Positions 10,200 through 20,668 of a stretch of 64,000 nucleotides of DNA are shown here, piece after piece. This stretch comes from Incumbomyces delicatus. Taxonomy: Eukaryota; Ascomycota; Eurotiomycetes; Chaetothyriales; Trichomeriaceae. Below the pieces are notes generated by a model. It was not told the DNA's origin and did not search any database. It saw only the letters and a list, made by a program, of their open reading frames with translations. Each line of letters opens with the position of its first letter. The stretch's first letter is position 1. The stretch spans positions 2,294,001 to 2,358,000 of the forward strand of contig JACJVS010000003.1 of NCBI GenBank assembly GCA_017655985.1, given 5' to 3'. The translations under genes were made by a program, and so were the position numbers.

Positions 10200-11882
10200 A
10201 TGCTCTTTGCTATATCTCGTCGCCCCTTTTCGTTCTCACGGCACGGTTTCTCTTTTTCGTGTTGTAGTAGACCTCCGGCCCTACAGTTGTTGCTGCTGCT
10301 GCTGCTCCCAAGAAGACAGCCATTACAGAACATGCCGTCTCGAAGGTCATCTGCCAAGGTCAACGCCAAAGGAAAGGGAGAGAACGAAGCAGAAGGTGGC
10401 GGCGGCCTTCTTCTCCCTCCGGCTCCTTCTCGCCGCAGTGCTCGACAAGCGAATGCGAAGGGGAGCTTGGAGGACGCCAGGCAGGGGCAAGAACATGCTA
10501 CTCAGTCATCGCGCAATAAGGCGAGCAGTGGCGGTGCCAAAAGGTCAGCGCCGTCGCAGAGCCCTGGGAGTGCTAAACGGGTCAAACTCGAAAATGGGGA
10601 TGATGACGGTAAGGTCAAGACCGAGGTGGTGGAGCACGACACTGGTTTGTTGAGCCCTGAGGAGACGGATGAGGAGAGCGAATTGAGTGATTTGACGTCG
10701 GAGAGCGAGGGAGACGCATCATCCGATCAGAATTTTGAAGAAAAGAAGGGCCAGAAGCAGCAGTCGCGTTCAAAGGCCAAGTCGACGCGGGCCAAAGTCA
10801 AACATCAGTCCCCTTCCACACCCCAGTCAAAGTCAAAACCAGGATCCAAGTCAGAAATATCCACATCAGCTTCGCCACACGACAAAGCTGCAAGCCTACA
10901 GGCTAAAAAGCTCAAATCCTACTCTCAGTACTCGAACCAGTCACCGTTTCCAGACTTCCCTCACCCGACGCCGGATGAAGCACGTCTAGCTCACCGCATC
11001 CTCGCAAAGCTACACGGGGAGCGTGTACGACCCGACAGGGTAGTCGCAAGATCCGACCGAGCGGGATGCGGCGACTCTCCATCTGTCCTCGACGCCCTTG
11101 TTCGGACGATATTGAGCCAGAACACCAGCGACAAGAACAGCACGCGGGCGAAATTGTCCATGGATGAGGTGTACGGCGGAAGCGACAAATGGGATGAGAT
11201 TGTGCGAGGCGGGCAAGCGAAGCTGCAAGACGCGATCAAAAGCGGGGGGTTGAGCGTTGTGAAAAGCAAAGTGATCATCAACATCCTGAACCAGGTGAAG
11301 GAGAAATACGGCAGGTATAGCCTTGATCATCTGTTTGAGAAATCCGACGAGGACGCTATGCAAGAGTTGATCTCCTTCCAGGGAGTGGGTCCGAAAACAG
11401 CCAGCTGTGTGCTGTTGTTCTGCCTGCAAAGAGAAAGCTTTGCCGTCGATACCCATGTCTATCGGATTGCTGGTCTCCTGGGGTGGAGGCCCCAGGGCGC
11501 GAGCAGGGACGAGACGCATGCGCATCTGGAAGTGAGGATTCCTGACGAGGAAAAATACGGTCTGCACATTCTGATGGTTGGACACGGGAAGAAATGTGAG
11601 GAGTGTAAGGCTGGCGGGAGGACCTTGGGCAAGTGTGAGTTGAGGAAGGCATTCAGGAAGGGGAAGTTGAAAGGCGAGGCTGGGGCTGAAATCAAGGAGG
11701 AGGAAGAGGAGAAAGTCAAAGCAGAGGTAGACGGAGAAGAAGTCGAAGGCATTGATATCAAGGACGAGGACGAAGACGAAGACAAAGGGAATGGACTGGA
11801 GAGCGGGCAGGACGAGTACGTGCATGGCATGGAGAGTGGCAGGAAGCAAGGGAGAGAGAACAAGTTCAGGCAAAGCAAGTAA
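10200..11882 (+). CDS. HhH-GPD base-excision DNA glycosylase (endonuclease III-like)
   Basis: A single-exon frame. The first ATG, at 10200, gives 560 residues; a second, at 10332, gives 516 (MPSRRSSAKVNAKGK). The 44 residues between have Arg, Ser and Leu but no acid, like a mitochondrial presequence, so both starts may be used. The N-terminal 180 residues are disordered and Lys/Ser/Glu-rich. The catalytic part has ALVRTILSQNTSDKN, then a helix-hairpin-helix FQGVGPKTASCVL with the catalytic Lys position, then FAVDTHVYRI with the catalytic Asp. The C-terminal cysteines are C-x2-C-x8-C, not the full C-x6-C-x2-C-x5-C iron-sulphur motif of EndoIII. The last 60 residues are very acidic. Family enzymes remove damaged bases; the exact lesion cannot be told. 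Confidence 0.87.
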   Translation: MLFAISRRPFSFSRHGFSFSCCSRPPALQLLLLLLLPRRQPLQNMPSRRSSAKVNAKGKGENEAEGGGGLLLPPAPSRRSARQANAKGSLEDARQGQEHATQSSRNKASSGGAKRSAPSQSPGSAKRVKLENGDDDGKVKTEVVEHDTGLLSPEETDEESELSDLTSESEGDASSDQNFEEKKGQKQQSRSKAKSTRAKVKHQSPSTPQSKSKPGSKSEISTSASPHDKAASLQAKKLKSYSQYSNQSPFPDFPHPTPDEARLAHRILAKLHGERVRPDRVVARSDRAGCGDSPSVLDALVRTILSQNTSDKNSTRAKLSMDEVYGGSDKWDEIVRGGQAKLQDAIKSGGLSVVKSKVIINILNQVKEKYGRYSLDHLFEKSDEDAMQELISFQGVGPKTASCVLLFCLQRESFAVDTHVYRIAGLLGWRPQGASRDETHAHLEVRIPDEEKYGLHILMVGHGKKCEECKAGGRTLGKCELRKAFRKGKLKGEAGAEIKEEEEEKVKAEVDGEEVEGIDIKDEDEDEDKGNGLESGQDEYVHGMESGRKQGRENKFRQSK

Positions 11883-12513
11883 TAGGGTTGGGAGGTTGCC
11901 ATTTAGCCTACAGAAGACTTGCAATCAGCTTGAGTACGGTGTTGGCTGCGAACGCCGGGTATGAGGGCTGATGCTGATACACATGCTTGTAATATTGAAG
12001 GGGACTAGGTATGTAAAGTAGATGTAGATTGTGGAGATGGCAGAGATATTGATTTGATCTGGACTCAGAATTGCTGTAACACCAACAGAGTCCACAGCGG
12101 GTACGAAGTCAGGTACGAAGTATGGTAGGTATCAAACGAATTAATTGGCGATCGGACCACTTCGGCCGACTTGGCCAAAAAATGGTGGTGCCTGGCACGT
12201 GCGAAAGAACTTTCTCGGCGTGGCCGCCGGCTAAGACCCAAAAAAAATTATCAAGCCTATTCCTGGAGGCAGCTTAAATCCGAGAGCTAGGTTTCCTTGC
12301 TTATGACGATGAGAACTGTTTGGTCGGCGTCACTTCTCGCCGATCCCTGATATTCAAGGAAGACAAAGTCACCAGCACATTGCACAAATTGGTTCAGTAC
12401 ACCTCTCTTCGCATACAAGGAGGCTTAGATTGGTCCAGGCATCTTTAAATCCGCCAAACGCCAACGTGTCGGATGCTCCTTGCATCTGTTCTCACTTTGG
12501 ATTTATACCTTAT
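11883..12513. other. Intergenic, no supported gene
   Basis: It carries two copies of the dispersed GTACGAAG motif at 12101-12124. The right half is the probable promoter and leader of the lipase gene. No RNA gene is seen. Confidence 0.45.
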
Positions 12514-14355
12514 ATGAGACCACCGATCACAGCTACAGGTCTGTTGAGGACTTCAACAACATTCTCCAAAGCATCTGCCCGTCGCATTCGGACTCGACCA
12601 TACTCGACAATTATATACTCCCACGGCAGTTCCATTCAACCTCCAGCCTCTACCCATCATCCTCCCCCAGTAAGTCGCATCGAAATGGCGGAGAGCGACA
12701 GTGAGGTGACCTCACGATCCCAACAGTCGCCGCTGGCCTCGCAGAGACAGCAAGAGGCAGACCCAAGCAAGAGACAGTCAAGATTCGCTGGAGTATTTCC
12801 CCTCGGCTACAAAGAAGGCTTTACTCAATGGTGGTCGGCTCCAGCAGCGGCTGATGCAGAGCACAAAGTCCTCTCCTACATCCCCTACCTGCAATCGCCA
12901 CCAACCCACACCCAGACGGGATCAGAACCTCCCTCGGTCAATCCTAGTACGATGGATGTCAGTCAGTCGCCTGAAGACATGGCGAAGCCAGTAACGACGA
13001 ATTCAGTTACTGATCCTCACGGCCCCCGCACCTGGCACTCCAGGATGGTCCAACTGGCCGGCAAGAACAGAGCCATCAATGAGTTTTCGGTGGAAAGAAC
13101 GGGAGAGAAGGCTGACCAGGCTCTGGTAATATTACATGGCTATGGTGCTGGGCTAGGCTTCTTTTACAAGAACTTTGAACCACTCTCGCGGCCAAAAGGC
13201 TGGCATCTATATGCTCTCGACCTGCTCGGAATGGGACGATCGTCCAGACCACCATTCAAGATCCACGCAAAAGGGAGAGAGGCTCAGATCAAGGAGGCAG
13301 AAGATTGGTTCGTGGACTCGTTGGAAGAATGGCGGCGGAAGAAGAACATCAACAAGATGACCCTGATCGGACATAGCATGGGAGGCTACATGGCTGTTTG
13401 CTACGCCCTGAAATATCCTGGCCACCTCAACAAACTCATTCTGGCGAGCCCTGTCGGCATCCCTGAAGATCCATATGCAGTGAAAGCAGAAATGCCGGAT
13501 CCCGAAGACTCTACCCTCGCAAACGAATTCACCCAAGACCAGGAGACCGAATCAACGCGGCAGCATGCAGGTGGCGACAACAACAACTTCTTGAACGCCC
13601 GCTCAAGAGCAGAGAAAGAACAGGCCAAACAGCGGAGCCTGGGCAAGGACACGGACACGGACATTTCAGGGACACAGCCTGCTCCCCGCAAGCCCCTTCC
13701 AAAGTGGCTTACCTACCTCTGGGATGCAAACATTTCACCCTTCTCACTCGTGCGCTGGTCGGGTCCTCTCGGTCCACGTCTCGTCAGCGGCTGGACATCC
13801 CGTCGCTTCTCCCACCTTCCACCACAGGAAGCCCTGGCTCTGCACGACTACTCGTACGGCTTGTTCCGCCTGCGAGGATCAGGCGAATACGCATTGGCAT
13901 ACATTCTCGCCCCGGGCGCTTTTGCTCGCTCCCCGCTCATCCGCCGCATCGGCGATGTTGGACGACAACCGCTCCCCGCCTCGCTCGATACCACCGAACC
14001 CTCCAACATGTCCTCCTCCTCCGAGTCCTTCCAAAAAGTCACCCCACCCGAAACCCAGTCTTTGACCACGACGAAACCCGAGCGAGAAATTGGCATCCCG
14101 GTCGTCCTAATGTATGGCGAAAACGACTGGATGGATGTCAAAGGAGGCTACGCCGCAGCCGACGCGATGAACGCGAAACGGAGAGAAGCTCTCGCCAACG
14201 CGACCGAGGAAGAGAAGCGGAACGACCGGGGGAGTGCCAAAGTGCTGATTGTCAAGAAAGCGGGCCACCACGTCTATCTGGATAACCCAGACCACTTCAA
14301 CCAGCTGGTTTTGGAGGAGATGAACGATGTCACGCGCACGGCGAATTCAAGATAA
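12514..14355 (+). CDS. Mitochondrial cardiolipin-type phospholipase, alpha/beta hydrolase (Cld1/CGI-58 family)
   Basis: The first ATG in frame, at 12514, gives 613 residues. The N-terminus (MRPPITATGLLRTSTTFSKA, then RRIRTRPYST) is rich in Arg and Ser/Thr and reads as a mitochondrial presequence. The hydrolase domain shows the oxyanion stretch ILHGYGAGLGFFYKN, the nucleophile elbow GHSMGG (Ser near 288), an acid in YGENDW near 538, and the catalytic His in KAGHHVYLDNPDHF near 584. The H-x4-D motif (HHVYLD) is the acyltransferase-type signature of the ABHD4/ABHD5/Cld1 group. A low-complexity insert of about 70 residues separates core from lid. Yeast Cld1 trims acyl chains from cardiolipin before Taz1 remodelling; that role is inferred here. 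Confidence 0.86.
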   Translation: MRPPITATGLLRTSTTFSKASARRIRTRPYSTIIYSHGSSIQPPASTHHPPPVSRIEMAESDSEVTSRSQQSPLASQRQQEADPSKRQSRFAGVFPLGYKEGFTQWWSAPAAADAEHKVLSYIPYLQSPPTHTQTGSEPPSVNPSTMDVSQSPEDMAKPVTTNSVTDPHGPRTWHSRMVQLAGKNRAINEFSVERTGEKADQALVILHGYGAGLGFFYKNFEPLSRPKGWHLYALDLLGMGRSSRPPFKIHAKGREAQIKEAEDWFVDSLEEWRRKKNINKMTLIGHSMGGYMAVCYALKYPGHLNKLILASPVGIPEDPYAVKAEMPDPEDSTLANEFTQDQETESTRQHAGGDNNNFLNARSRAEKEQAKQRSLGKDTDTDISGTQPAPRKPLPKWLTYLWDANISPFSLVRWSGPLGPRLVSGWTSRRFSHLPPQEALALHDYSYGLFRLRGSGEYALAYILAPGAFARSPLIRRIGDVGRQPLPASLDTTEPSNMSSSSESFQKVTPPETQSLTTTKPEREIGIPVVLMYGENDWMDVKGGYAAADAMNAKRREALANATEEEKRNDRGSAKVLIVKKAGHHVYLDNPDHFNQLVLEEMNDVTRTANSR

Positions 14356-15111
14356 TACAATGATGCCGTCTATGGCTGTGCAGAAAGAAGGAACGAAGAC
14401 CCGAAATTCGTGCCCTGTGCAAAACGGCGTCCGTCCATCACGAGGCAAACCAATGCCCCCCCATTTCACGAAAACCCACTCTTGGTGGAGCGTGACGAGA
14501 GCCTCTCTCTCGGCTAATTTTTACGATGCTGCTGCGATTGACACGGACGGACTTCTAGACAAGGAGATGATGATGTTGATGATGATGATGAGATGATGGC
14601 ATTCGCATTGCTGTGTGGAATCCAGCGCTTAGAGTTGGAACAGGGACAGGAAATGGTAATGGTAATGGTAATGGAACGGCGTGGGTTGGAGCATGGTGCT
14701 CCGCTGAAAGAGACAGGACTGTACCTGTGCCTGTGCCTGTACATGTGCCTGTTTGGTGTCGAAGCAAAACCATCCATCCTTTGCAAGGACTCACTGATAT
14801 CTGAGAGTAATTCGTCCTTGGCATTAGTGTCTGGTCATTTGGAGCGGGATGGAGGTTTTCAGAGCAAAAGGAGAGCATTGGCGAGTGAAGCAGCCAGGTA
14901 CAAAGTGTTCTGTGTTTCGTACTCCGCTCTGCGCGTTGCAGCGTTCAAGCGTCCTTCTACGACTAAAGAGACCTGCAAGTACATGGAGACGGCAGGGCCC
15001 CCAAGTATTAAATAATTGCTCCGCCGTCCGCTCGTAGCTCAACAATCCCAAGTCTCATGGTTCTTGCGGCAGCAGGCTACGTACTTGCACAGAGTAACAA
15101 TGATATTATTA
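14356..15111. other. Convergent intergenic region with simple repeats
   Basis: This lies between the 3' ends of the lipase gene and the protease-like gene. It contains GAT-type trinucleotide repeats near 14566-14597, a GGTAAT repeat near 14654-14675, and a CTGTGC-type repeat near 14723-14752. No gene is supported. Confidence 0.5.
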
Positions 15112-16928
15112 TTAGTACACCCTGACACCGACTCGGCCGGCTTTGCCATTCTGACCGCCCATATCGAATGCGACACCCAAGCCACGGAAGAACGGCTCTC
15201 CGAGCACCCAGACATCTCTCATGGCACTTCTCTGCCCCTGCTGTCCTAGTCCCATCGCAGTGCCAACGATGATCCCAACACAGTATCCCGTGGTAACCCG
15301 CTCTTCCTCTTCCTCTTCCTTCTTGTCACTGCTGTTGTTACTGTTGCTGTTGCTGTTGCTGTTGCTATTCCTCCTCATATCGACTTGACCCAGGCTAAAC
15401 CTCCCACCGACCGGCCCATGCACCGCATCTTCCCGGCCTTCCCCTCCTCTGGCAAATGGGAATCTCCACCCGGCAATCTCGAACGCGACATCGACCTCAT
15501 TCAGGCACGGGAAAGCGTAGAATTCATTTGCGCGACTACTCCCCAACCAGGAACCTCTGGGTATGTCGGCGGCATCATCACTATCACCATCATCATCACC
15601 ATCACTAAACAGGGAGGACAAACTCCTCGCTCCAGGCAGAGCCTCGTAGAACGCAGCCGTGACTCCCGCAGGCGCAAGGATAAACGGACAATTGACATCC
15701 AGCAGGACGGGCTGGTTCTTGAGGACCTTGACCCCATTGATCCAGACCCCTGTCACGAGCGTCATGAACCATCCGCCCACGGCCACGGCACCGGCCCCAC
15801 CGCTTCCGACATCCGTCCACTTGAAGTGGTGCTCGTGGGTCGAGCCAGGGGGGATAGCAAAGGCCATGGCGTTGCGGATTTCGTCTTCCATCCGGCTGCC
15901 TCGCTCCGATTCCGATTCCGATTCCGATTCCACGTCCAGGAAGGCTAGCTCTTTCTCGGCGCGGATCTTGGCTTCTTCGATCTGTGCCGCGATGGAGCCG
16001 CCGAGTGAGAGGATGCCGTGCTCCGAGTCGAGGAGGGTGAGCGAGTAAATGGGCTCGTTGATGTGGGATTGAGACACGAGTTGCGCGAGGAGGGGTGCGG
16101 TCGAGAGACGGGTGAGCGGGGAGCGGGAACTATCGCTGCCACCATCGCTGCCACCGTCGCTGCCGCCGTAGGGAGAGAGACCGAGGATGGCGCCGCTGTT
16201 CCTGAGCGTATGAGAGGAGTACTTCCCTGGTTGGCAGAGTGGGATTTGGAGTGGAATTTGCGTGGTTTCCCCTGCCGCCGAGTGAGGGAGATGGAAGAGG
16301 TCGGTCGACAAGTGGCATAGTGGGTGAGCGTATTGGTTCGACATTTCTCTGGGGATCTTAACAGGGTGCGGTCAAGAGAAGGGAGAAAGGAGAGAGAGGG
16401 AAAACGAACCGTGGGTATTTGAAAAGAAAGTATCGTACTTCGATCCTTGTCCGCTCGTGGTCAAGATGGTGTAGAAATCCGGGCTGAGCATGTCGATGTC
16501 CACCTCCAGAGACTGTGGTGGACTTCCAACTTGCAAGACGGTGTACCTTCAAAGCGTAGGTCAGCAGCAGGAGCAGGAGCAGGAGCAGGAGCAGCAGCAC
16601 AGGCTTTTGTCCTGTTTTTCAAGTCCTACCATTTGCCTCGTAGTCCTGCGTTGCTGAGCATATACTCGTCTGGCCCGTCAGGTCCATCGTGCCACTTTCG
16701 GACTATCCTGTTTCCCTCGGCTTCCGTGAAACTCCAAAGGTATCTTGCTTCAGCTTGGCGTAATGAAGTCTCAAGTTCGCTGACATTGGCAAGTTGATGG
16801 CGACTGAAACGGCCTGCGCGACGGTAGAGAGGAAGGTGGAATGCAGCCGGTCCTGCCGCTTCGCTGCCTCCACACACTTGAGCGGAGACGACCAGCCAAA
16901 TGAAAAGAAAAATGTCGACATGATTCAT
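15112..16928 (-). CDS. Secreted pepsin-like (A1) protein with degenerate active site
   Basis: Three exons: 16928-16630, 16546 to about 16439, and 16348-15112, about 547 residues. The first join (GKW-YTVLQVGSPPQ) restores the classic start of a pepsin lobe; its acceptor is the rare AAG. The 3' end of exon 2 is unsure: a later donor would add SKYDTFFSNTHG-type residues that resemble the family's KFDPSxSSTY segment. The N-terminus MNHVDIFLFIWLVVSAQV is a signal peptide. The first catalytic motif, normally DTGS after VGTPPQ, reads DMLS, and the second, normally DTGTS before the FYxxLPGA segment, reads DVNCP. Both Asp remain but Thr and Gly are lost, so activity is doubtful. There are Asp/Ser/Glu and Asn-Ser repeats in loops and no C-terminal membrane anchor. 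Confidence 0.78.
16547..16629 (-). repeat. Hexanucleotide repeat inside an intron of the protease-like gene
   Basis: The intron between exons 1 and 2 carries about five GCAGGA/TCCTGC-type units at roughly 16563-16600. Its purine/pyrimidine skew fills most of the intron and probably serves as the polypyrimidine part of the splice signal. Confidence 0.6.
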
Positions 16929-17123
16929 GCTGGTTGAGGAATCGATCAGAATTAGAAGCGGTGGGGAAAAAAGAGGAAAATTCAGAGGAAAACACTTCGA
17001 TTCCATTGTGTGGACAAGCTTGGAAGTGACAAAATATTCAACCAAAAGCGAACTATGACAAGTACTTCGTACCTAGGTGCTCTCTCCCTACCTAAAATTT
17101 TCCCATTCGGTACGTACGCCATA

Positions 17124-19613
17124 CTACTTACCTCTAGGAAGCTCGTCGAAATAGCTAACCACATCTTCGGCTTCTGAAATTTTCAATGCTTCGTCAACGC
17201 TCGAAACAAAATGCTTGGGACCGCCACACATGTCAACAATGCCGCTAACTTCAAACATTCGGTATACCTTGCTCCGTCGACGAGGTAATCTGCAGAAGAT
17301 CACCTTGGCACCGCGATCGATGTATGATTTCACAATCTCGGCCAGCACTTGTGTGCCTGATCCATCGATTCTGGTCACGCCGTGCACGTCGAAGATGATG
17401 TTTCTTGTACTTTCTTCCCGTCGGATCATGGCCATGGAGAGGCGCACTTTGCTTGTTCCGTACCGTTCCAACCGGAGCAATCGGGTCCGTAGATCGCCCG
17501 TGTTGGCAAAGGTCAAAGGCTCGGGAATCTTCACGATCAGGCAGCCTTCGACGTGTTCGATCTGGTCGGGGAACAGTTCGGCATTCTCAAACTTGGGTGT
17601 GTGGCCATGCACTCGGCCGAGGATCTGGATTCGCGGCTTGGCAGCGTGCCGAATGACGGCCAGGACGGACAAGCAGAAGCCCAACGTTATTCCCACCGAC
17701 AGCGAGTAGAAGACGGTTGACAAGAAGATAATGGCCATCAACGCTAGCTCGGCCCAGCCACCGATCTTGAAGAAGAACTTGATGTCGTGGGGAGCCTCCT
17801 CTATCAACGAGATGGCGACGACCGATATTATGGCTGACAAGACACCCTTGGGCAGGTAAGAGAAGTAGGGGAGGAGGAAGAAGACACAGAATAGCGAGAT
17901 GAGGCCGAGCAAGAGGCTGCTCATCGGCGTGTTTCCGCCGGTGGAGACATTAATTTTACTGCGTCCGTAGCCTCCAAAAGCTGGCAGGGCCATAAAGCAG
18001 CCGCCGACGATGTTGGCGGTGCCCAGCGCGAGGAGCTCCCGGTTCGGACTCAACGTCATGCCTTGGATCTTAGAACTGCCTTCACCCAGGCTTTTGGCTG
18101 CTATCGAAGACTCAAAGAAGCCGAGAAGAGAGATCAAGACGGCCGTGCCCAGGGCCGAGTCGATATGGGCCCGGTGTCCTGCTCGGAAGGGCCAATGGAA
18201 AGGGATGCCCCTGCCGCCACTGGCTTTCACCTCGCCCAGCAGCTCTAGTCCTTGGTCACTCCAGCCGAACTTTGATGCCAACAGGGCGGAGATCACCACG
18301 ACGAGGAATCGGTCGGGCACGTATGCCACGGAAGGGTATCGAGGTTGCAATCGTCGCTTGAGGAAGCGGAGTACTATGACGATGGCGAAGCAGGTAAATG
18401 ACACGGCGACGGTCAATTTATGTGATCGGTGGATGTTTTGGACAATGAAGACGATCTTGTCCCAGCAGGTCATATGCACGCCGGGCGGTGGAACCAATCC
18501 CAGTTCCGGAATGGCTTGACCGATCAGGATGGTAAAGCCAATGGCGCTGATGAAACCTCGTAGAAATGGTCTGCTAAGCACACTCTCCAGGAAGCCGAGT
18601 CTTGTCAAGCCGGCAATGAAGATGATGGCCCCGGCAAGAAAGGTGACGACGCCGGCCACCTGGGCGTGTTTGACGTCGTCGTCCTCCCCGACATGTCCCG
18701 ACTCGATGGCACGAGTCACCACCGATCCCACCAGCAAGGAGCCGGCCACTTCGGGGCCAACGACCATCTGGGGAGACGAGCCGAGAATGGCGTAGACGAT
18801 GGGGTTGAAGGCAAAGGCGTACAGACCATTGACGGGAGGGATGTGACCAAGGTTGTCGGCATATGACAACGACATGGGCACGTAGACCGAGGCCATGGTC
18901 AGGGCGGCCACCAGGTCTCCTCGAAACCACGACATTTGGTACTGAGAGATCCAGTTAAAGAACGGGATGTAGTGTGACAAGTACATCCATGCCCGGCCTT
19001 GGAGGTGGTCCCTGGAAGGTACCCAGCTGGAGGTGGACCCTTTCTTCCGCCCGGTCAAATTGTGCCTCAGTGAATCTGCCACGCGAGAGTCGTCGTCGGT
19101 CCCTTCACCACCGCTCGGGTCACCGGTGTCGGTGCGCGTGCCTCCGTATCGTTCGCCATCGTGAGAGGTAGCTGTAGAGGTGCTCTGGAACGACTCGGCT
19201 CGAGGGGAGAAGGTGCCATGGTTGCAACGCTTCAACCCGCACACTCGAGGGTCGGGGTAGCTCTGGAGGAGCCGCGTACGCTCGTCTTCCTGTTGTCGTG
19301 TGGGCTCTTGCACGAAGCCAAGCACGTCTTCGTCTTCGCCATCCGCCTGGCCAAGAGAGTCTCCGACCATCGTTTCGCTCGTACTCGGATCAAGTGCGGA
19401 CGGCGGACGCTCTCGACTTGAGGAGCCTTGGTCAAGTTCTTGTGTCAGCATCCATCGCTCGTCGGGCGACATGTTCTGTGCTTCCCTCAACCGACTTGGA
19501 TTGGCGGGGACATGCAGGGCAGAGGTTTGTCTAGAGTGAGGCATCGTTCGAGGGGAGAGGGGAGGTGTCCGCGAGGGGCCCGGCCCGCCAGCGGAGGAGG
19601 GCGGTGATGACAT
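17124..19613 (-). CDS. SulP/SLC26 anion transporter with C-terminal STAS domain
   Basis: A single-exon frame of 829 residues. After ~220 disordered N-terminal residues comes the SulP membrane domain, starting with MSWFRGDLVAALTMASVYVP and including LGSSPQMVVGPEVAGSLLVG. Ten or more hydrophobic segments follow up to about residue 640. The C-terminal STAS domain has NIIFDVHGVTRIDGSGTQVL and continues to the end. SulP proteins move sulfate or other anions with protons; the long N-terminus and overall shape resemble the yeast vacuolar member Ygr125w/Vsb1 more than plasma-membrane sulfate permeases, so a vacuolar role is inferred weakly. The last codons overlap a perfect GTAAGT donor (AGAGGTAAGTAG), so an extra 3' exon cannot be excluded. 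Confidence 0.87.
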   Translation of the reverse strand: MSSPPSSAGGPGPSRTPPLSPRTMPHSRQTSALHVPANPSRLREAQNMSPDERWMLTQELDQGSSSRERPPSALDPSTSETMVGDSLGQADGEDEDVLGFVQEPTRQQEDERTRLLQSYPDPRVCGLKRCNHGTFSPRAESFQSTSTATSHDGERYGGTRTDTGDPSGGEGTDDDSRVADSLRHNLTGRKKGSTSSWVPSRDHLQGRAWMYLSHYIPFFNWISQYQMSWFRGDLVAALTMASVYVPMSLSYADNLGHIPPVNGLYAFAFNPIVYAILGSSPQMVVGPEVAGSLLVGSVVTRAIESGHVGEDDDVKHAQVAGVVTFLAGAIIFIAGLTRLGFLESVLSRPFLRGFISAIGFTILIGQAIPELGLVPPPGVHMTCWDKIVFIVQNIHRSHKLTVAVSFTCFAIVIVLRFLKRRLQPRYPSVAYVPDRFLVVVISALLASKFGWSDQGLELLGEVKASGGRGIPFHWPFRAGHRAHIDSALGTAVLISLLGFFESSIAAKSLGEGSSKIQGMTLSPNRELLALGTANIVGGCFMALPAFGGYGRSKINVSTGGNTPMSSLLLGLISLFCVFFLLPYFSYLPKGVLSAIISVVAISLIEEAPHDIKFFFKIGGWAELALMAIIFLSTVFYSLSVGITLGFCLSVLAVIRHAAKPRIQILGRVHGHTPKFENAELFPDQIEHVEGCLIVKIPEPLTFANTGDLRTRLLRLERYGTSKVRLSMAMIRREESTRNIIFDVHGVTRIDGSGTQVLAEIVKSYIDRGAKVIFCRLPRRRSKVYRMFEVSGIVDMCGGPKHFVSSVDEALKISEAEDVVSYFDELPRGK

Positions 19614-20668
19614 GTCTGTCTGACTACGAAACTAGCTTGTAGAACCCCCCTATTGTATATCATCACAGTTTGATTCTCATGTTGTGGTGGTACTTGCTAT
19701 AGTACCCCTCTCTTGTACCGAGCAAAATATGTTTTGAATTGTGTGGTGTGTGAAGGAACATATACTAGCAGCAAGCATTCCGTCGGCTCTGCCCCAAGAT
19801 AGAAACATTTTATTTGCGGCATTCGAAAGCGAATCCCCGCCCTTAACCGGGGCCTGCCGCGGTGGCCGCCCAATCGGAGTCGTGAAATTACCGATAAGCC
19901 TCGGGAATCTTGACAAGCCCAAGCCACGATGGTACCAAGTAAACGGTATTTCAATGATTGGACACCAAGAAGAACCCCGTACCTCGGTCCTCAGGTACGA
20001 GTAGCGGCGGACAGATCGTGGATCTCCCTTGCTTATCGCAAAGCGTACCCAAAGGCCTGCAAAGATTCATTGCTGATCAGTGAGCACAAATATAGGAGTT
20101 GCCCGAAAGCACTTCTTATCTTCTGCAATCTCAGCAGTGCTTCTCTGGACCTTGGATTCTATATTCTCTGACACGCTCAATCTGTGATTTTCATTACATA
20201 GTCTCACCCAGCTACTCACTTTGTTCAGGGCTTCGTCGGACCCTTCGTCGATTGTGTGATGACGAACGTTTCAAGAAGCATGTTGGCCAAGTTCGCATCG
20301 ATATGATGCTGCCGCCGTTGTTCTACACTGGCAGTTGCATGGAAATAACGACGTCGTTATGAGTATTTCGTGGCTGACGTCTGTCAGACGTCCAACGTCG
20401 TCAGCGGTGCGTTCATCAAGTCGCCAAACACGTCTGAAAGTCTTTCAACTCGTGGTCTCGGGCCGCGAGCGTCTAGTTTCAATTGAAAAGAGATATGCAT
20501 ATGCATATGTACAATACAACAGCCGGTACTTAGAGTTTAATACAGATCCTCTGGGCGAAAGAAGGACTGTTGTGCTTTGACGGATGGTATTAGATTCTAG
20601 CCTATTTCCTGATTCTATCCTATGTCCGACCTGCCGACCAACGCCAGAAACTTAAAACACGCCCCGAA
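19614..20668. other. Intergenic, no supported gene
   Basis: It contains the SulP promoter, an inverted repeat GTACCT / AGGTAC at about 19979-19998 with 8 nt between the arms, and a short TATGCATATGCATATG run near 20493. No frame with splice or family support is seen. Confidence 0.45.

Noticed and set aside
11010..11924. 304-codon open frame on the minus strand
   Set aside because: It is antisense to the DNA glycosylase, whose conserved motifs prove the plus strand is coding; its composition is a by-product of the acidic repeats.
13704..14285. 193-codon frame inside the lipase gene
   Set aside because: It is a shifted frame of the lipase, whose catalytic motifs lie in the main frame.
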